A stretch of DNA of 64,000 nucleotides, taken from assembly GCF_020524905.1 (NCBI RefSeq), contig NZ_JAIVKI010000007.1, positions 124,001 through 188,000 of the forward strand, given 5' to 3'. The notes beneath the pieces were generated by a model that did not search any database, had not been told where the DNA came from, and saw only the letters and a list, made by a program, of their open reading frames with translations. The translations under genes were made by a program, and so were the position numbers. Source of the DNA: Microbulbifer variabilis. Its GTDB lineage: Bacteria; Pseudomonadota; Gammaproteobacteria; Pseudomonadales; Cellvibrionaceae. Positions 9,025 through 18,092 of this stretch are shown one piece after another (the stretch's first letter is position 1; each line of letters begins with the position of its first letter).

Positions 9025-10611
9025 TTGACTGGTTGGGTTTTGGTGGATATCAATTCTACTTTGCTGCTTGAAGTGGCGCTGGATCTCGCGAATAGCCTGA
9101 ATAATAGCGACCGGTTCGAACGATTGCTCTCCACCATCCGCAAGGCCATTAAGTGCGATGCGGTTGCCCTGATGGGATTGAATGGAGAGGTGCTTACGCC
9201 CCTGGCCGTGCAGGGCTTGGCCAGGCGCACATTGGGTCGGCGCTTCCTGGCTAGTGAACATCCCCGCCTGGCTCAAATCTGTAACTCTGAATCACCTGTT
9301 CGCTTCCCTTCTGATTGTAACCTGCCAGACCCTTTTGATGGCCTGTTGCTAGATAGGGAAGGGGATCTACCGGTGCACTCCTGCCTTGGTTTGCCACTCT
9401 ATTCCGATAATCACCTGGTGGGGCTGCTGACCTTGGATAGTATGGCATCCGATGCCTACAGCCTAATTAGTGATCGAACTCTCGAACTGATTGCGGCTCT
9501 GTCAGCCGCAACACTCAAAACCGCTCTGGAACTTAAAGCGCTTTCTCTTTCTGCGGAGCATGCCGAGCAGCTGGTGAAAGAGTTGACCCAGGAAGCCTTC
9601 CAGCGGGATGGTGGCGAACTGATCGGTGAGAGCAAGGTAATGAAGACCCTGCGCAGTGATATTGAACTGGTCGCTGGGTCCGACTACAACGTGCTTATTC
9701 TCGGGGAGACCGGTGTAGGTAAGGAATTGGTTGCCCGAACGGTGCACAGGTTGTCCCCGCGCAAGGAGAAACCGCTGGTATATCTCAACTGTGCTTCCCT
9801 GACAGAAACACTGGCAGAAGCTGAATTATTTGGGCATGCCAAAGGGGCCTTTACCGGCGCGGAGCGGGAACGCCCCGGTAAGTTTCTCTTGGCGAACGGC
9901 GGAACTCTTTTTCTGGATGAGGTAGGTGAGCTGCCTTTGTCTGTACAGGGCAAGCTGTTGAGGGTGCTGCAAAGTGGTGAAATCCAGCCTGTTGGTAAAG
10001 ATGCAGTGCAGCTTGTGGATGTGCGTATTGTGGCAGCCACGAATAGGGATTTGCTGAAAGAAATCGCGAAGGGTGCCTTCAGGGCCGATTTATATCACCG
10101 CCTCTCTGTGTACCCCCTGGAAGTACCCTCGCTATCGCAGAGGGGAAATGATGTTCTCTTGCTGGCGGACTACTTCTTGGAGAGATCTACGAGAAAACTG
10201 GGTTTCCGCCAGCTAAGACTCACTGCGGACGCCTCCAGCAAATTAAAGCGCTACGGATGGCCGGGCAACGTACGGGAGTTGGAGCATATCATTAGCCGCG
10301 CAGCACTCAAGGCCAGAAAGAACTCGTCTCCCTCTGAAATTGTATCGCTAACCGCAGCGCATATAGAGATTCCTGAAGATATGGTGGCGCAGGCAGACTT
10401 TGAGAAACCCCTTGCGCCGACGCTCGAAGTAATAAACCTTAGAGCCGCAACCGAAGATTACCAACGAGATCTGATTAAGCATATCTTGATTCAGTGTGAA
10501 GGAAATTGGAGCAGGGCTGCCAATTTGCTTTCTACTGACCGGGGCAATCTGGTCCGTCTCTCAAAACGGCTGGGTATTTATGTTAAAAAAGAGATTGTCG
10601 GAGTAAAGTGA
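9025..10611 (+). CDS. norR: NorR, nitric-oxide-sensing sigma-54 activator
   Basis: Cytoplasmic transcription activator, 528 residues, with the NorR layout. An N-terminal GAF domain (about 10-170) would bind non-haem iron and sense NO; candidate ligands visible are Asp102/Asp105 in PDPFDG, His118 and Cys120 in VHSC, and Asp139 in TLDSM. An AAA+ domain follows (about 198-430) with Walker A GETGVGKE at 227-234, GAFTGA at 274-279 (sigma-54 contact) and Walker B LFLDEV. A Fis-type helix-turn-helix lies near the C-terminus ([20 protein letters not shown]). The TTG at 9025 follows AAGAGAA; the GTG at 9043 is an alternative that aligns better with short NorR N-termini. It is divergent from the small membrane protein it probably controls. 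No flavorubredoxin or flavohaemoglobin gene is visible in this window. Confidence 0.92.
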   Translation: MTGWVLVDINSTLLLEVALDLANSLNNSDRFERLLSTIRKAIKCDAVALMGLNGEVLTPLAVQGLARRTLGRRFLASEHPRLAQICNSESPVRFPSDCNLPDPFDGLLLDREGDLPVHSCLGLPLYSDNHLVGLLTLDSMASDAYSLISDRTLELIAALSAATLKTALELKALSLSAEHAEQLVKELTQEAFQRDGGELIGESKVMKTLRSDIELVAGSDYNVLILGETGVGKELVARTVHRLSPRKEKPLVYLNCASLTETLAEAELFGHAKGAFTGAERERPGKFLLANGGTLFLDEVGELPLSVQGKLLRVLQSGEIQPVGKDAVQLVDVRIVAATNRDLLKEIAKGAFRADLYHRLSVYPLEVPSLSQRGNDVLLLADYFLERSTRKLGFRQLRLTADASSKLKRYGWPGNVRELEHIISRAALKARKNSSPSEIVSLTAAHIEIPEDMVAQADFEKPLAPTLEVINLRAATEDYQRDLIKHILIQCEGNWSRAANLLSTDRGNLVRLSKRLGIYVKKEIVGVK

Positions 10612-10647
10612 CACTAAGCTGCCCTATAAAAGCGATGAGAAATATTT

Positions 10648-10923
10648 ATGAATAAGGATGTTAGGCAGTCAATAGCTATTGGTGTTATTGCCCTGCTGAT
10701 CGGAATCGTTGCATTTGCTTATAATTGGCTGATTGTAGGTGGGGGTTGGCAGTATTTCCGTGTTTTTTTGTTTCCAGGAAACCTTGTACTATCCCTATTC
10801 ACTGAAGAAATTGACTTTTGGCCAAAGTTTGCCTTGCAAATGAGTGGGCAGTTTATAGTGACATTCTCCGCTGCCTACTTGGTAAGACGGGAACTGAAAA
10901 TTACTGTCATGCGAATGGGTTAG
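10648..10923 (+). CDS. Small membrane protein of unknown function
   Basis: 91 residues with two predicted membrane segments (about 9-32 and 61-80), separated by an aromatic loop (GGGWQYFRVFLFPGN) and ending in basic residues. It starts 36 bases after norR on the same strand and could be co-transcribed. I do not recognise a family. The length, hydrophobic pattern and in-phase ATG support a real gene. A longer frame that begins inside it at 10818 is judged a shadow. Confidence 0.5.
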   Translation: MNKDVRQSIAIGVIALLIGIVAFAYNWLIVGGGWQYFRVFLFPGNLVLSLFTEEIDFWPKFALQMSGQFIVTFSAAYLVRRELKITVMRMG

Positions 10924-11320
10924 AGCGTTTTAAGTTGATCCTCAACTTGCGAGATGCTGGTAATGACGTAGAGTTTTGCTACAGCTTCGCCGCAATAGGT
11001 TTTCATTGGCATTTTGGTCTCTATTTGGATGCCCTTATCAGGTTGCTGAAGAGTGAAGCCATAGTATTATTTGAGCTGAGAGCACTCTTAGAAGGAGGTG
11101 ATGTCTCATCTCCTTCTAAGAGTGCTGAATACCGGTAGTTTTTTGATGATCAGGAGCTATACGCCCAAAAACATTCTGACTATGTGTTTGAGAGCCTAAC
11201 GGATTTGCATAACTACCGCGGTCTTGAGTACAAAGATAAAAGTCATTTCCTGATTTTGCGCAAGCGATCACCTCTTGTTACTGCATATTGGGCGGCACCC
11301 GTCTTGACGAGTAGTTATAT
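10924..11320. other. Gap holding an inverted repeat and a possible gene remnant
   Basis: No intact gene. After the inverted repeat at 11081-11126, an open stretch without a start runs from 11139 to a TGA at 11337-11339. It encodes a protein-like sequence including QKHSDYVFESLTDLHNYRG and KSHFLILRKR. It is immediately preceded by an in-frame TAG (11136-11138). It may be the 3' remnant of a decayed gene, or chance. It overlaps the end of the convergent cupin gene by about 20 bases. Confidence 0.3.
11081..11126. repeat. Near-perfect 21-bp inverted repeat (4-base loop)
   Basis: Left arm 11081-11101, loop TGTC, right arm 11106-11126. The arms match at 20 of 21 positions, and the exception can pair as G-U in RNA. 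The stem contains AGCACTCTTAGAAGGAG. A T6 run follows only after 12 bases, so a classical intrinsic terminator is unlikely, although a strong RNA hairpin is certain if transcribed. It may be a palindromic remnant of a small mobile element or a processing structure. Confidence 0.7.
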
Positions 11321-11758
11321 TTACTTGTCCACAATATGAATCCCGTATTGCTTAACGAAGCGTTCCTTGTCAGCTTGTGTCGGCGCATCGGATAAATTGG
11401 ATACATCGTGCATAAAGGCCTCCGCTGGTCCTCCCGGTGCATTGATCACTACGAGTCGGCTGTCTGTCAGTGCTTTAAATCTGCGATGCACCTTGGGGCC
11501 CGCAATCACCAGGTCTCCGGCAGTAGCAATGAACTCGTCATCGTTAACACCGAACTCGACTTCACCTGAAACGATATAGAAAATCTCATCATCTATGTCG
11601 TGGTAGTGCCATGGCGCACCGTTGCCTTTTGGCAGCCAACTCTCAGACACCGTGACACGTCCTGCGGTGTCGGCAGCCGTTGCGAGAAACAGTGTTGTCT
11701 CACCGCCTTCAACCTTGAGGGATTGGGCATTGGCAGGAGTAATATGCTTCGATCTCAT
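11321..11758 (-). CDS. Single-domain cupin protein (quercetinase-like)
   Basis: 145-residue cupin_2 protein. The metal-binding cupin motif 1 is visible as WHYHDIDDEIFYIVSGEVEF (His, His, Glu ligands), and motif 2 as AGDLVIAGPKVHRRF (His). Such proteins are small beta-barrel dioxygenases or ligand-binding proteins; the substrate cannot be stated. ATG 11758 begins MRSKHITPANAQSLKVEGG, the usual N-terminus of this subgroup. It is divergent from a LysR regulator with a gap of about 160 bases, which probably controls it. Confidence 0.85.
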   Translation of the reverse strand: MRSKHITPANAQSLKVEGGETTLFLATAADTAGRVTVSESWLPKGNGAPWHYHDIDDEIFYIVSGEVEFGVNDDEFIATAGDLVIAGPKVHRRFKALTDSRLVVINAPGGPAEAFMHDVSNLSDAPTQADKERFVKQYGIHIVDK

Positions 11759-11921
11759 CGTTCAGCTCCAAGGGTTCAGTTTGGTTGGGCCTGTTGATAC
11801 TGGTGTTAACGGCTAGGGGCTCTAAAAAGTCCATAGCGTTTAGCTTAGAGTGCAATATAATCAATACCTATCTGAAAATAATCACAGCTAAAGTAATAAT
11901 AGAACTTACTAAAAGTATCGA

Positions 11922-12845
11922 ATGGACAAGTTGAGAAAGATGGCTCTGTTTTGCAGAGTGGTGGAACTGGGCAGTTTTGTTGCAGCTGCTGATGATCAAG
12001 GCATCAGCCCCGCAATTGTTGGGCGTCACGTGGCCGACTTGGAGAATCTACTTGGCTTGCGTTTGATCAACCGCACCACTAGGGCTATGGAAATTACCGA
12101 AGCCGGCCAGCTTTACTATCAGGGCTGTAAGGAAATGCTTGACCAGCTGGTCTCATTAGAGCAGGTCGTTTCCGGAGGTCGGGCTCAAACACCCAGTGGC
12201 ATTATTCGCATTTCTGCACCGGAAGGGTTGGGCTCTCCTCATCTGTTGGAGCTTATTGAAAGCTTTCAAGCAAAATATCCCGACGTTCTTTTTGATCTTT
12301 CCTTGGATAACGACAGAACGGATTTTGTAAGTTCCAATGTTGATATCGCTATCCGAATGGCGATCTCTCTGGAAGATAGCTCTTTAATTATGCGAAAGCT
12401 TGCAGGCACCCCATTTGTCCTAGTCGCTTCCCCTAACTATCTGAGAGAACATGGAACCCCTAAAACACTGGCAGATTTGTCTGGACATGCTTGCCTGAGT
12501 TTTGGTGCAACCCGCCTGGGGAATAGCTGGCCGCTGGTAACAGCGAAGGGGATTCGTAAATTCAGCCAGCCTTGGAGGTTAGTGCTTAACCAAACGCACA
12601 CTCATCGTGATGCTATTGCGCGTGGTATGGGAATAGGGTTATTGCCTAGGATCATGGTAGAAGAACTGATTGATCAAGGTAAACTGGTCCCTATAGAGCT
12701 CGATGCAGAATTTCCAGTACTGGGAATCTATGCAGTATACCCCAGTCGGAAATTTCAGCCTAATCGGGTTCGTTTGTTTTTAGAGCACTTGCAGGAAATG
12801 TTTTGCCTGAAGGCTGCTGCCAGTAATGTAGTGGACAGAGAATAA
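11922..12845 (+). CDS. LysR-family transcriptional regulator
   Basis: 307-residue LysR-type regulator. The N-terminal winged helix-turn-helix (about 1-60) reads MDKLRKMALFCRVVELGSF and ends in the ENLLGLRLINRTTRAMEITEAG signature; a periplasmic-binding-protein-like effector domain (about 92-295) follows. It belongs to the DsdC/AaeR-like branch that begins with a short DKL leader. The gene is divergent from the cupin gene, the classic arrangement for LysR control of a neighbour. The inducer is unknown. Confidence 0.9.
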   Translation: MDKLRKMALFCRVVELGSFVAAADDQGISPAIVGRHVADLENLLGLRLINRTTRAMEITEAGQLYYQGCKEMLDQLVSLEQVVSGGRAQTPSGIIRISAPEGLGSPHLLELIESFQAKYPDVLFDLSLDNDRTDFVSSNVDIAIRMAISLEDSSLIMRKLAGTPFVLVASPNYLREHGTPKTLADLSGHACLSFGATRLGNSWPLVTAKGIRKFSQPWRLVLNQTHTHRDAIARGMGIGLLPRIMVEELIDQGKLVPIELDAEFPVLGIYAVYPSRKFQPNRVRLFLEHLQEMFCLKAAASNVVDRE

Positions 12846-12861
12846 TTGAACCATGTGATGA

Positions 12862-12881
12862 CACCCTGACATTGCAGGGTG
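12862..12881. terminator. Weak hairpin after the LysR gene
   Basis: CACCCTG and CAGGGTG form a 7-bp stem with a 6-base loop between the convergent LysR and cadA genes. There is no T-tract, so this is at best a weak or Rho-assisted terminator. Confidence 0.3.
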
Positions 12882-12945
12882 CTTGGCAAGACAAATGTAT
12901 CTGGCAAATATAGATACCCGAGTTAGCTCGAACTCCAAAACCCTA

Positions 12946-15123
12946 TCACTTCCGCATCAACCGCAGCCCATTAAAAACTACCAGCAGGCTGGTGCCCATA
13001 TCTGCAAATACCGCCATCCACATTGAGGCTTCGCCGGCAAAGGCGAGTGCCAGGAAGATCACTTTGATGCCGAGGGCGAGGACGATGTTTTGCCAGAGAA
13101 TATGCGCGGTAGTCCGGGAGAGGCGGATAAAGCTGGCGATCTTACCCAGGTTGTCATCCATTAGGGCAACATCGGCAGTTTCTATGGCGGCGTCGGTGCC
13201 GGTAGCGCCCATGGCGAAGCCGATATCGGCGCGCGCCAGGGCAGGGGCATCATTGATACCATCGCCCACCATGCCGACACGCCCGTGGCCCGCCAGGGAA
13301 TCCACTTCGCGCAGTTTATCCTCAGGTAGCAAATTGCCCAGGGCCCGGTCTATGCCCACTTCCTGGGCGATGGCATCAGCGGTGTGCTGGTTGTCGCCGG
13401 TCAGCATTAGGGTTTTCACCCCCAGCTGGTGGAGTTCCTCAATGGCCTTGCGACTGGATTCCTTTACGGTATCGGCCACGGCAAAAAGGGCCAAAACGCC
13501 GTTCTCATCCACCAGCATCACCACAGTCTTACCCTGGTACTCCAGTTTGGAGAGCCGATTCTCGAGTTCAGCGTTGCAGACTTTTAACTCCTCCACCAGG
13601 CGATGATTGCCTAAGTAGTAGCCGGTGCCTTCGATTTCTCCGCGAATTCCCCGGCCAACAAGGGCCTCAAAGGCCTCTACTTCTTGCAAGTTCCCCTCAC
13701 CTAAATTGAGAAAGTCCGCCACGGCCTTGGAAACCGGGTGATCGGAGCGGTGTGCGAGGCTGGCGGCAAGGTGCTTTATTTGTCGCTCATCTGAACTGTT
13801 TATAAGGGCAAAATCGGTTACTTCCGGTGCACCATGGGTGATGGTGCCGGTTTTATCCAGGGCCAGCCAGCGTAGGCGGCGCCCCTCTTCGAGATATGCT
13901 CCGCCCTTGATCAGTGTGCCGTGTTTTGTGGCGGCGGCCAGGCCGCTGACAATGGTGACCGGGGTAGCAATGACCAGGGCACAGGGGCAGGCGATCACCA
14001 GCAGTACCAGGGCGCGGTAAATCCAGTCCATCCAGGCGCCGGAGAAAAATAGCGGCGGAATCAGCGCAGTGGCCAGGGCTACCACAAACACCAAGGGGGT
14101 ATACCAACGGGCGAATTGATCCACAAAGCGCTGGGTGGGGGCACGGCTGCCCTGGGCTTCCTCTACCGCGTGGATAATTCGGGCGAGCACCGCATCATTG
14201 GCGGCGGCGGTAACTTTATACTCCAATGCGCCGGATTCATTAATACTGCCAGCAAAGAGGCTGTCTCCCGCTGTCTTGTCCACCGGCAGACTTTCGCCGG
14301 TAATTGGGGCTTGGTTTACTGCGGAGTTGCCTTTTACCACCTCGCCATCCAAGGCAATGCGCTCGCCGGGCCTGACCCTGACGGTGGCATCGAGAGAAAC
14401 GGTTTTGGCATCCACTTCGCGCCACTGGCCACCAGCTTCAAGTACTGTGGCAGTTTCAGGAGCCAAGTCCATCAATTCGCGAATGGCATTTCTGGCACGG
14501 TCCAGCGACTTGGCCTCAATCAGCTCGGCCAGGGTAAACAACACCATCACCATGGCCGCCTCGGGCCAGTGTCCAATCAAAAGTGCGCCAGTGACCGCAA
14601 TGGACATCAGCGCATTCATATTCAGGTTGCGGTTCTTAAGGGCAATCCAGCCTTTCTTGTAGGTGGAAAGCCCCCCGCCGGCAATGGCGCCGAGCGCCAG
14701 AAGCATTACCAGCCAGTTATTCCCTCCCTGTAGCCAGAACACCCACTCGGAGGCAAGTGCCGCCAAACCCGCCGCACCCAGAATCCACCAGTTAGCCTTG
14801 GCGGCTGGTGGTGCGCTTTCTGTATCTGACGGGGAAGCGATCCTGGCCTCAAGATCCAGCGGGGCGAGTATGTCTAGGATTTGCTGCTGCATACCAGGGG
14901 CGTGTCCCACCCGCAGGGTGCGTTGCACCAGATTGAAGTCGAGGCTGTAGATCCCTTCCAGTGGGGTGAGTTTGGCGCGGATCAGGCTTTCCTCAGTGGG
15001 ACAGTCCATTTTGGTGATCGAGAAGAGGGAGATTTCACTCTCCTTTCCAGCGCCACTGTCGACTGGTTGTTGCTGAGGTTCAGTGTTGGTGCCGCAGCCA
15101 CAAGTGGAATCCTGTTTTCCCAT
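12946..15123 (-). CDS. cadA: P1B-type heavy-metal ATPase (Cd/Zn/Pb exporter, CadA/ZntA-like)
   Basis: Inner-membrane ATPase exporting soft divalent metals, 725 residues. A Cys-rich N-terminus (CGCG at 8-11) is followed by a heavy-metal-associated domain whose usual CxxC is reduced to one Cys (MDCPTEE, Cys41). Membrane segments surround the CPC ion motif (379-381). The phosphorylated Asp423 is in DKTGTIT, preceded by the TGES actuator motif (275-278), and the hinge motif GDGINDAPAL is near 621-630. The CPC plus MDCP-type N-domain fits the Zn/Cd/Pb class, not the copper class. The gene is divergent from a CadR/PbrR-type regulator, with a MerR-type promoter between them. Long open frames on the opposite strand across this GC-rich gene are shadows. 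Confidence 0.93.
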   Translation of the reverse strand: MGKQDSTCGCGTNTEPQQQPVDSGAGKESEISLFSITKMDCPTEESLIRAKLTPLEGIYSLDFNLVQRTLRVGHAPGMQQQILDILAPLDLEARIASPSDTESAPPAAKANWWILGAAGLAALASEWVFWLQGGNNWLVMLLALGAIAGGGLSTYKKGWIALKNRNLNMNALMSIAVTGALLIGHWPEAAMVMVLFTLAELIEAKSLDRARNAIRELMDLAPETATVLEAGGQWREVDAKTVSLDATVRVRPGERIALDGEVVKGNSAVNQAPITGESLPVDKTAGDSLFAGSINESGALEYKVTAAANDAVLARIIHAVEEAQGSRAPTQRFVDQFARWYTPLVFVVALATALIPPLFFSGAWMDWIYRALVLLVIACPCALVIATPVTIVSGLAAATKHGTLIKGGAYLEEGRRLRWLALDKTGTITHGAPEVTDFALINSSDERQIKHLAASLAHRSDHPVSKAVADFLNLGEGNLQEVEAFEALVGRGIRGEIEGTGYYLGNHRLVEELKVCNAELENRLSKLEYQGKTVVMLVDENGVLALFAVADTVKESSRKAIEELHQLGVKTLMLTGDNQHTADAIAQEVGIDRALGNLLPEDKLREVDSLAGHGRVGMVGDGINDAPALARADIGFAMGATGTDAAIETADVALMDDNLGKIASFIRLSRTTAHILWQNIVLALGIKVIFLALAFAGEASMWMAVFADMGTSLLVVFNGLRLMRK

Positions 15124-15158
15124 GATTAACTCTCGAATAGCTCAATGAGTGAGCCAGC

Positions 15159-15189
15159 ATTACAATCCCTCTAGTAACTATAGAGTCAA
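15159..15189 (-). promoter_or_regulatory. MerR-type promoter/operator of cadA with 19-bp spacer
   Basis: On the minus strand, -35 TTGACT (15189-15184) and -10 TGTAAT (15164-15159) are separated by 19 bp instead of 17. The spacer carries a dyad CTCTATAG-TTA-CTAGAGGG. Overlong spacers with a central dyad are the hallmark of promoters untwisted by MerR-family activators (MerR, ZntR, CadR, PbrR), and the divergent gene encodes such a regulator. Confidence 0.88.
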
Positions 15190-15201
15190 GGGGGCGCCAG
15201 T

Positions 15202-15615
15202 ATGCAGTTCCGGATAGGAGAGGCCGCCAAGCGGGCAGGCTGTAAGGTGGAAACGGTACGTTACTACGAACAAATGGGACTGCTGCCGCAACCGTCCAGG
15301 TCAGAGGGCAACTACCGCCTGTACTCCGAGGAGCACCTGGCGCAATTACGCTTTATACGCCACTGCCGTTCACTCGATATGCCCCTTGAGGATATACGCA
15401 ACTTGTTAACACTACGGGAGCGGCCGAGGGAACATTGTGCAGAAATCAATGCCCTGGTCGATGAGCATATTGATAGGGTAAACAGCCAAATGGCATTGCT
15501 AGAACAGTTGCGCGAAAGTTTATTGACCCTGCGCAGCCAGTGTGCCGGCCCTGGTTATACCGATTCCTGTGAGATTGTGCGGGAGCTCTCTACCTGCGAA
15601 TGTCACGATTCATAA
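15202..15615 (+). CDS. cadR: CadR/PbrR-type MerR metal-responsive regulator
   Basis: 137-residue MerR-family dimer activating cadA on Cd(II)/Pb(II). The winged helix-turn-helix (MQFRIGEAAKRAGCKVETVR) occupies residues 1-70, followed by the dimerisation helix. The three metal-binding cysteines of the CadR/PbrR group are present: Cys79 (REHCAEIN), Cys114 (RSQCAGPG) and Cys123 (DSCEIV). An extra C-terminal CECHD tail could add ligands. The three-Cys pattern separates it from ZntR and CueR. It is divergent from cadA by 78 bases that contain the shared operator, so it probably autoregulates. Confidence 0.92.
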   Translation: MQFRIGEAAKRAGCKVETVRYYEQMGLLPQPSRSEGNYRLYSEEHLAQLRFIRHCRSLDMPLEDIRNLLTLRERPREHCAEINALVDEHIDRVNSQMALLEQLRESLLTLRSQCAGPGYTDSCEIVRELSTCECHDS

Positions 15616-15654
15616 ATCACCGCTTAAATAATAATCTGTACCGAGAATCTCTCA

Positions 15655-16506
15655 TTGAGAAAGTTGTTAAGAAAGTCTCGTATCGTTTTTCTATTGATTC
15701 TGGCGGTGGGTATTATTCTCTCTGTTTGGGCATTTTTCGCCGAACCCAGGAGTTTCAGGATTAATGAGCAAACGCTCCGATTGGATACCTGGCCTGCCGC
15801 CTGTAGCGAAATGAAGGTAGCGGTAATAGCAGATTTGCATGTAGGTTCTCCCTACAAAGGGATGGATAGCCTGCGCTCACTGGTTCGCAAAGTGAATGCC
15901 AGCCGGCCGGACCTGGTATTGCTACCCGGAGATTTTGTGATTCAGGGTGTGCTCGGTGGCTCTTTTGTCACGCCTGAGCGTGCTGCCGAAGTACTTACCG
16001 GGCTTAAGGCGCCGTTAGGCGTCTTTGCCGTATTGGGCAATCACGACTGGTGGTTGGACCCTGGCAGGGTAGCGCGGGCATTTTCTGAGCGGGGAATCCC
16101 GGTGTTGGAAGATACCTCCACCAAGATAGCCAGAGAAGACTGTGCTTTCCGCTTAGTCGGTATCAGTGATTTTTGGGAAGGGCCACACAATATTGACCAG
16201 GCAATGGCGGCTGTTGAAGATAATGAGTTGGTCATGGCTTTTACCCATAACCCCGATATATTCCCCCAAATACCTCAATCTATTGCCTTGACGATAGCCG
16301 GTCACACCCACGGAGGACAGGTATACCTGCCAATGATTGGCCGCCCGATTGTGCCTTCTCGCTATGGGCAGCGTTATGCGATCGGACATATCGTCGAAGA
16401 GGGCAAGCATCTGTATGTCAGCCCTGGAGTGGGCACCAGTATCCTGCCGGTGAGGTTTCTTGTGCCGCCGGAAGTGACCCTGCTAACGCTTTTAAGTACC
16501 GAGTAA
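15655..16506 (+). CDS. Membrane-anchored calcineurin-like metallophosphoesterase
   Basis: 283 residues. One N-terminal membrane segment (about 8-28) anchors a phosphoesterase domain carrying all dimetal motifs: DLH in IADLHVGS, GDF in LLPGDFV, GNHDWW, and the C-terminal GHTHGGQVYLP. It resembles the YkuE/YaeI group, which includes UDP-2,3-diacylglucosamine and lipid phosphoesterases; the substrate is not determined here. The TTG at 15655 gives MRKLLRKSR, a basic leader before the helix, and is the only start that keeps the anchor complete. It follows cadR by 40 bases but looks functionally unrelated. Confidence 0.85.
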   Translation: MRKLLRKSRIVFLLILAVGIILSVWAFFAEPRSFRINEQTLRLDTWPAACSEMKVAVIADLHVGSPYKGMDSLRSLVRKVNASRPDLVLLPGDFVIQGVLGGSFVTPERAAEVLTGLKAPLGVFAVLGNHDWWLDPGRVARAFSERGIPVLEDTSTKIAREDCAFRLVGISDFWEGPHNIDQAMAAVEDNELVMAFTHNPDIFPQIPQSIALTIAGHTHGGQVYLPMIGRPIVPSRYGQRYAIGHIVEEGKHLYVSPGVGTSILPVRFLVPPEVTLLTLLSTE

Positions 16507-16613
16507 TAAATGTTCAAGCTGGGAATGAACGAAATGGTTACTCGCTTTGGCAGGATGCCGCAGGGCCTGCTGGAATAGAATGCAGGCCGGGCTTTTGGTA
16601 CAGGGAAAATCCA

Positions 16614-17024
16614 ATGATAACCGTCAGACGCAAGGTTTTGTTTGGAGACTGCGATCCAGCGGGCATTGTTTATACCCCCAGGTTTTCGAACTTTGCTCTG
16701 GAAGCCACGCATGAGGCATTGTCGGATCTTTTTGGTGGCCCGGCTATCACCACTATGCAGCAGCGGGGATTTGTGACCCCGGTGCGGGCCTTTAATTTGG
16801 AGTTTCTCACCCCGGTTACCTGGGATCAGGAGTTAGAAATAAAGGTCAGCGTATCCAGGGTCGGCAACCAATCGTTTACCCTAAGGGTGGAAGCCTATCT
16901 CAACCCTGATCAGCTGGCTTTTACCGCGATGATTACCTATGTCACCCTATCGGTTGAAACCAAGGAGAAGATCAGCCTACCTGAATGGCTGAGAGATGCT
17001 CTTAGAGAATATGCAGAGCGGTGA
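16614..17024 (+). CDS. 4HBT-family acyl-CoA thioesterase
   Basis: 136-residue hotdog-fold thioesterase. The 4-hydroxybenzoyl-CoA thioesterase signature GDCDPAGIVYTPRF is near residue 11, with the catalytic Asp in DPAG. A conserved VRAFNLEFLTPV segment follows. Cytoplasmic hydrolysis of an acyl- or aroyl-CoA is expected; the natural substrate is unknown. It stands alone, with about 100 bases to the upstream gene and a convergent exopolysaccharide operon downstream. Confidence 0.85.
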   Translation: MITVRRKVLFGDCDPAGIVYTPRFSNFALEATHEALSDLFGGPAITTMQQRGFVTPVRAFNLEFLTPVTWDQELEIKVSVSRVGNQSFTLRVEAYLNPDQLAFTAMITYVTLSVETKEKISLPEWLRDALREYAER

Positions 17025-17061
17025 ATGATTAATTTAGAAATTCTTAAATTATTAAATGTCA

Positions 17062-18087
17062 CTAATTCATAAAGTTCTCGACAAAGATATCCTTCCAGTT
17101 TAATTCCAGGGTGACTCTCACTTTTTCAGATAAAGGAAATTTTTCCGGGTCTGAGAGTACAATTTTGGCGAGCTGGTTACGCTCCTGTGGTTTGAAGGTA
17201 TTCTGAAATTCTTCCGGTAGCTGATCGGAGATTGGCAGTAATTCAGAGATTACCCCTTTATCCTTGTGGCGCCCACTCTTGATGGTGACAACCATCCCCG
17301 GCCTGATTGAGAGCAGGTAGCGGTGGGGCATATAGGCAAGAACATAGGGCTTACCCCAATATACCTGCATCAATGGCTCCCCCTCCCTATAGACATCACC
17401 TACGGAGGGGACTGTTGCTCCCACAATACCAGTCACCGGGCTGTGTACTTGGCCATCGTCATAGTGGTCTTTCAGCTTCTGGTAAGCTGTACCAGCTACC
17501 TCGATCGCTGCATCCACGGCTTTTCTTTTCTTGTCTAAAGTGGAGCTCTCTACCTGAATCTTTACGAGTTCCTGGCCCGCATTAAAGTTATCCCTGAGAA
17601 CCTCCTGGTAGGTGATTTTGCTGACAAAGCCCTTGTCGGCAAGCTTATTGATTCGCGCCAGGATCTCCTCTATCTCTTGTTTGCGCTGTTCCGCAGGAAC
17701 CAAAAGTTGTTTGGCGGTTTCTGCTAGCAAGGTAAATTCGGCGGAAATTTGTATTAGGTTGGCTTGGCGGCTAGAGAGATCTGCTAGACGCTCCAGCAAT
17801 TGCATAGATTCTATTTTAAGGAGTAGCTGCCCCTCTTTAACCGATTCCCCTTCGTCGACTTCCACCTCGGTCACTCTAGTAATGTAGCCCATCTCTATGG
17901 CTGCATAATCCCTGAGGACTAGTCCGTCACCTTTAAGTAAAAACATATCCCCAAATAAGTAACGAATGATTCCCAGGGCAAACAATATCAATACGAAAAT
18001 GTAGATACGCCTGCCTATGGCACTGTGATGGGGGCGTATCTCACTGGCCATATTATCCGGGCGGATATGTTTTCGTATGGTTCTCAT
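17062..18087 (-). CDS. HlyD-type membrane fusion protein of an exopolysaccharide module
   Basis: 341 residues. One N-terminal membrane helix (about 28-48) is followed by a split biotinyl-lipoyl domain (EVEVDEGESVKEGQLLLKI and GQVHSPVTGIVGATVPSVGD), an alpha-hairpin between them, and a beta-barrel. This is the HlyD/Alg44 periplasmic architecture. The gene starts 5 bases after the upstream GT2 gene; its GGGAG ribosome binding site lies within the GT2 stop region, so the two are translationally linked. With a membrane GT2 partner it probably helps pass a polysaccharide through the periplasm, as Alg44 does with Alg8, although no PilZ domain is present. No outer-membrane export protein is nearby. 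Confidence 0.82.
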   Translation of the reverse strand: MRTIRKHIRPDNMASEIRPHHSAIGRRIYIFVLILFALGIIRYLFGDMFLLKGDGLVLRDYAAIEMGYITRVTEVEVDEGESVKEGQLLLKIESMQLLERLADLSSRQANLIQISAEFTLLAETAKQLLVPAEQRKQEIEEILARINKLADKGFVSKITYQEVLRDNFNAGQELVKIQVESSTLDKKRKAVDAAIEVAGTAYQKLKDHYDDGQVHSPVTGIVGATVPSVGDVYREGEPLMQVYWGKPYVLAYMPHRYLLSIRPGMVVTIKSGRHKDKGVISELLPISDQLPEEFQNTFKPQERNQLAKIVLSDPEKFPLSEKVRVTLELNWKDIFVENFMN

Positions 18088-18092
18088 CGAAA

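Noticed and set aside
10818-11138. 106-residue frame overlapping the small membrane protein
   Set aside because: It starts inside another gene and its sequence looks non-globular up to the inverted repeat; only the stretch after its stop looks protein-like.
12992-13606. 204-residue plus-strand open frame opposite the cadA 3' half
   Set aside because: Serine/arginine-rich shadow of cadA with no ribosome binding site.
14116-14733. 205-residue plus-strand open frame opposite cadA
   Set aside because: It lies wholly within the well-supported cadA gene on the other strand; GC-rich coding DNA produces such antisense frames, and the translation has no domain or start signal.
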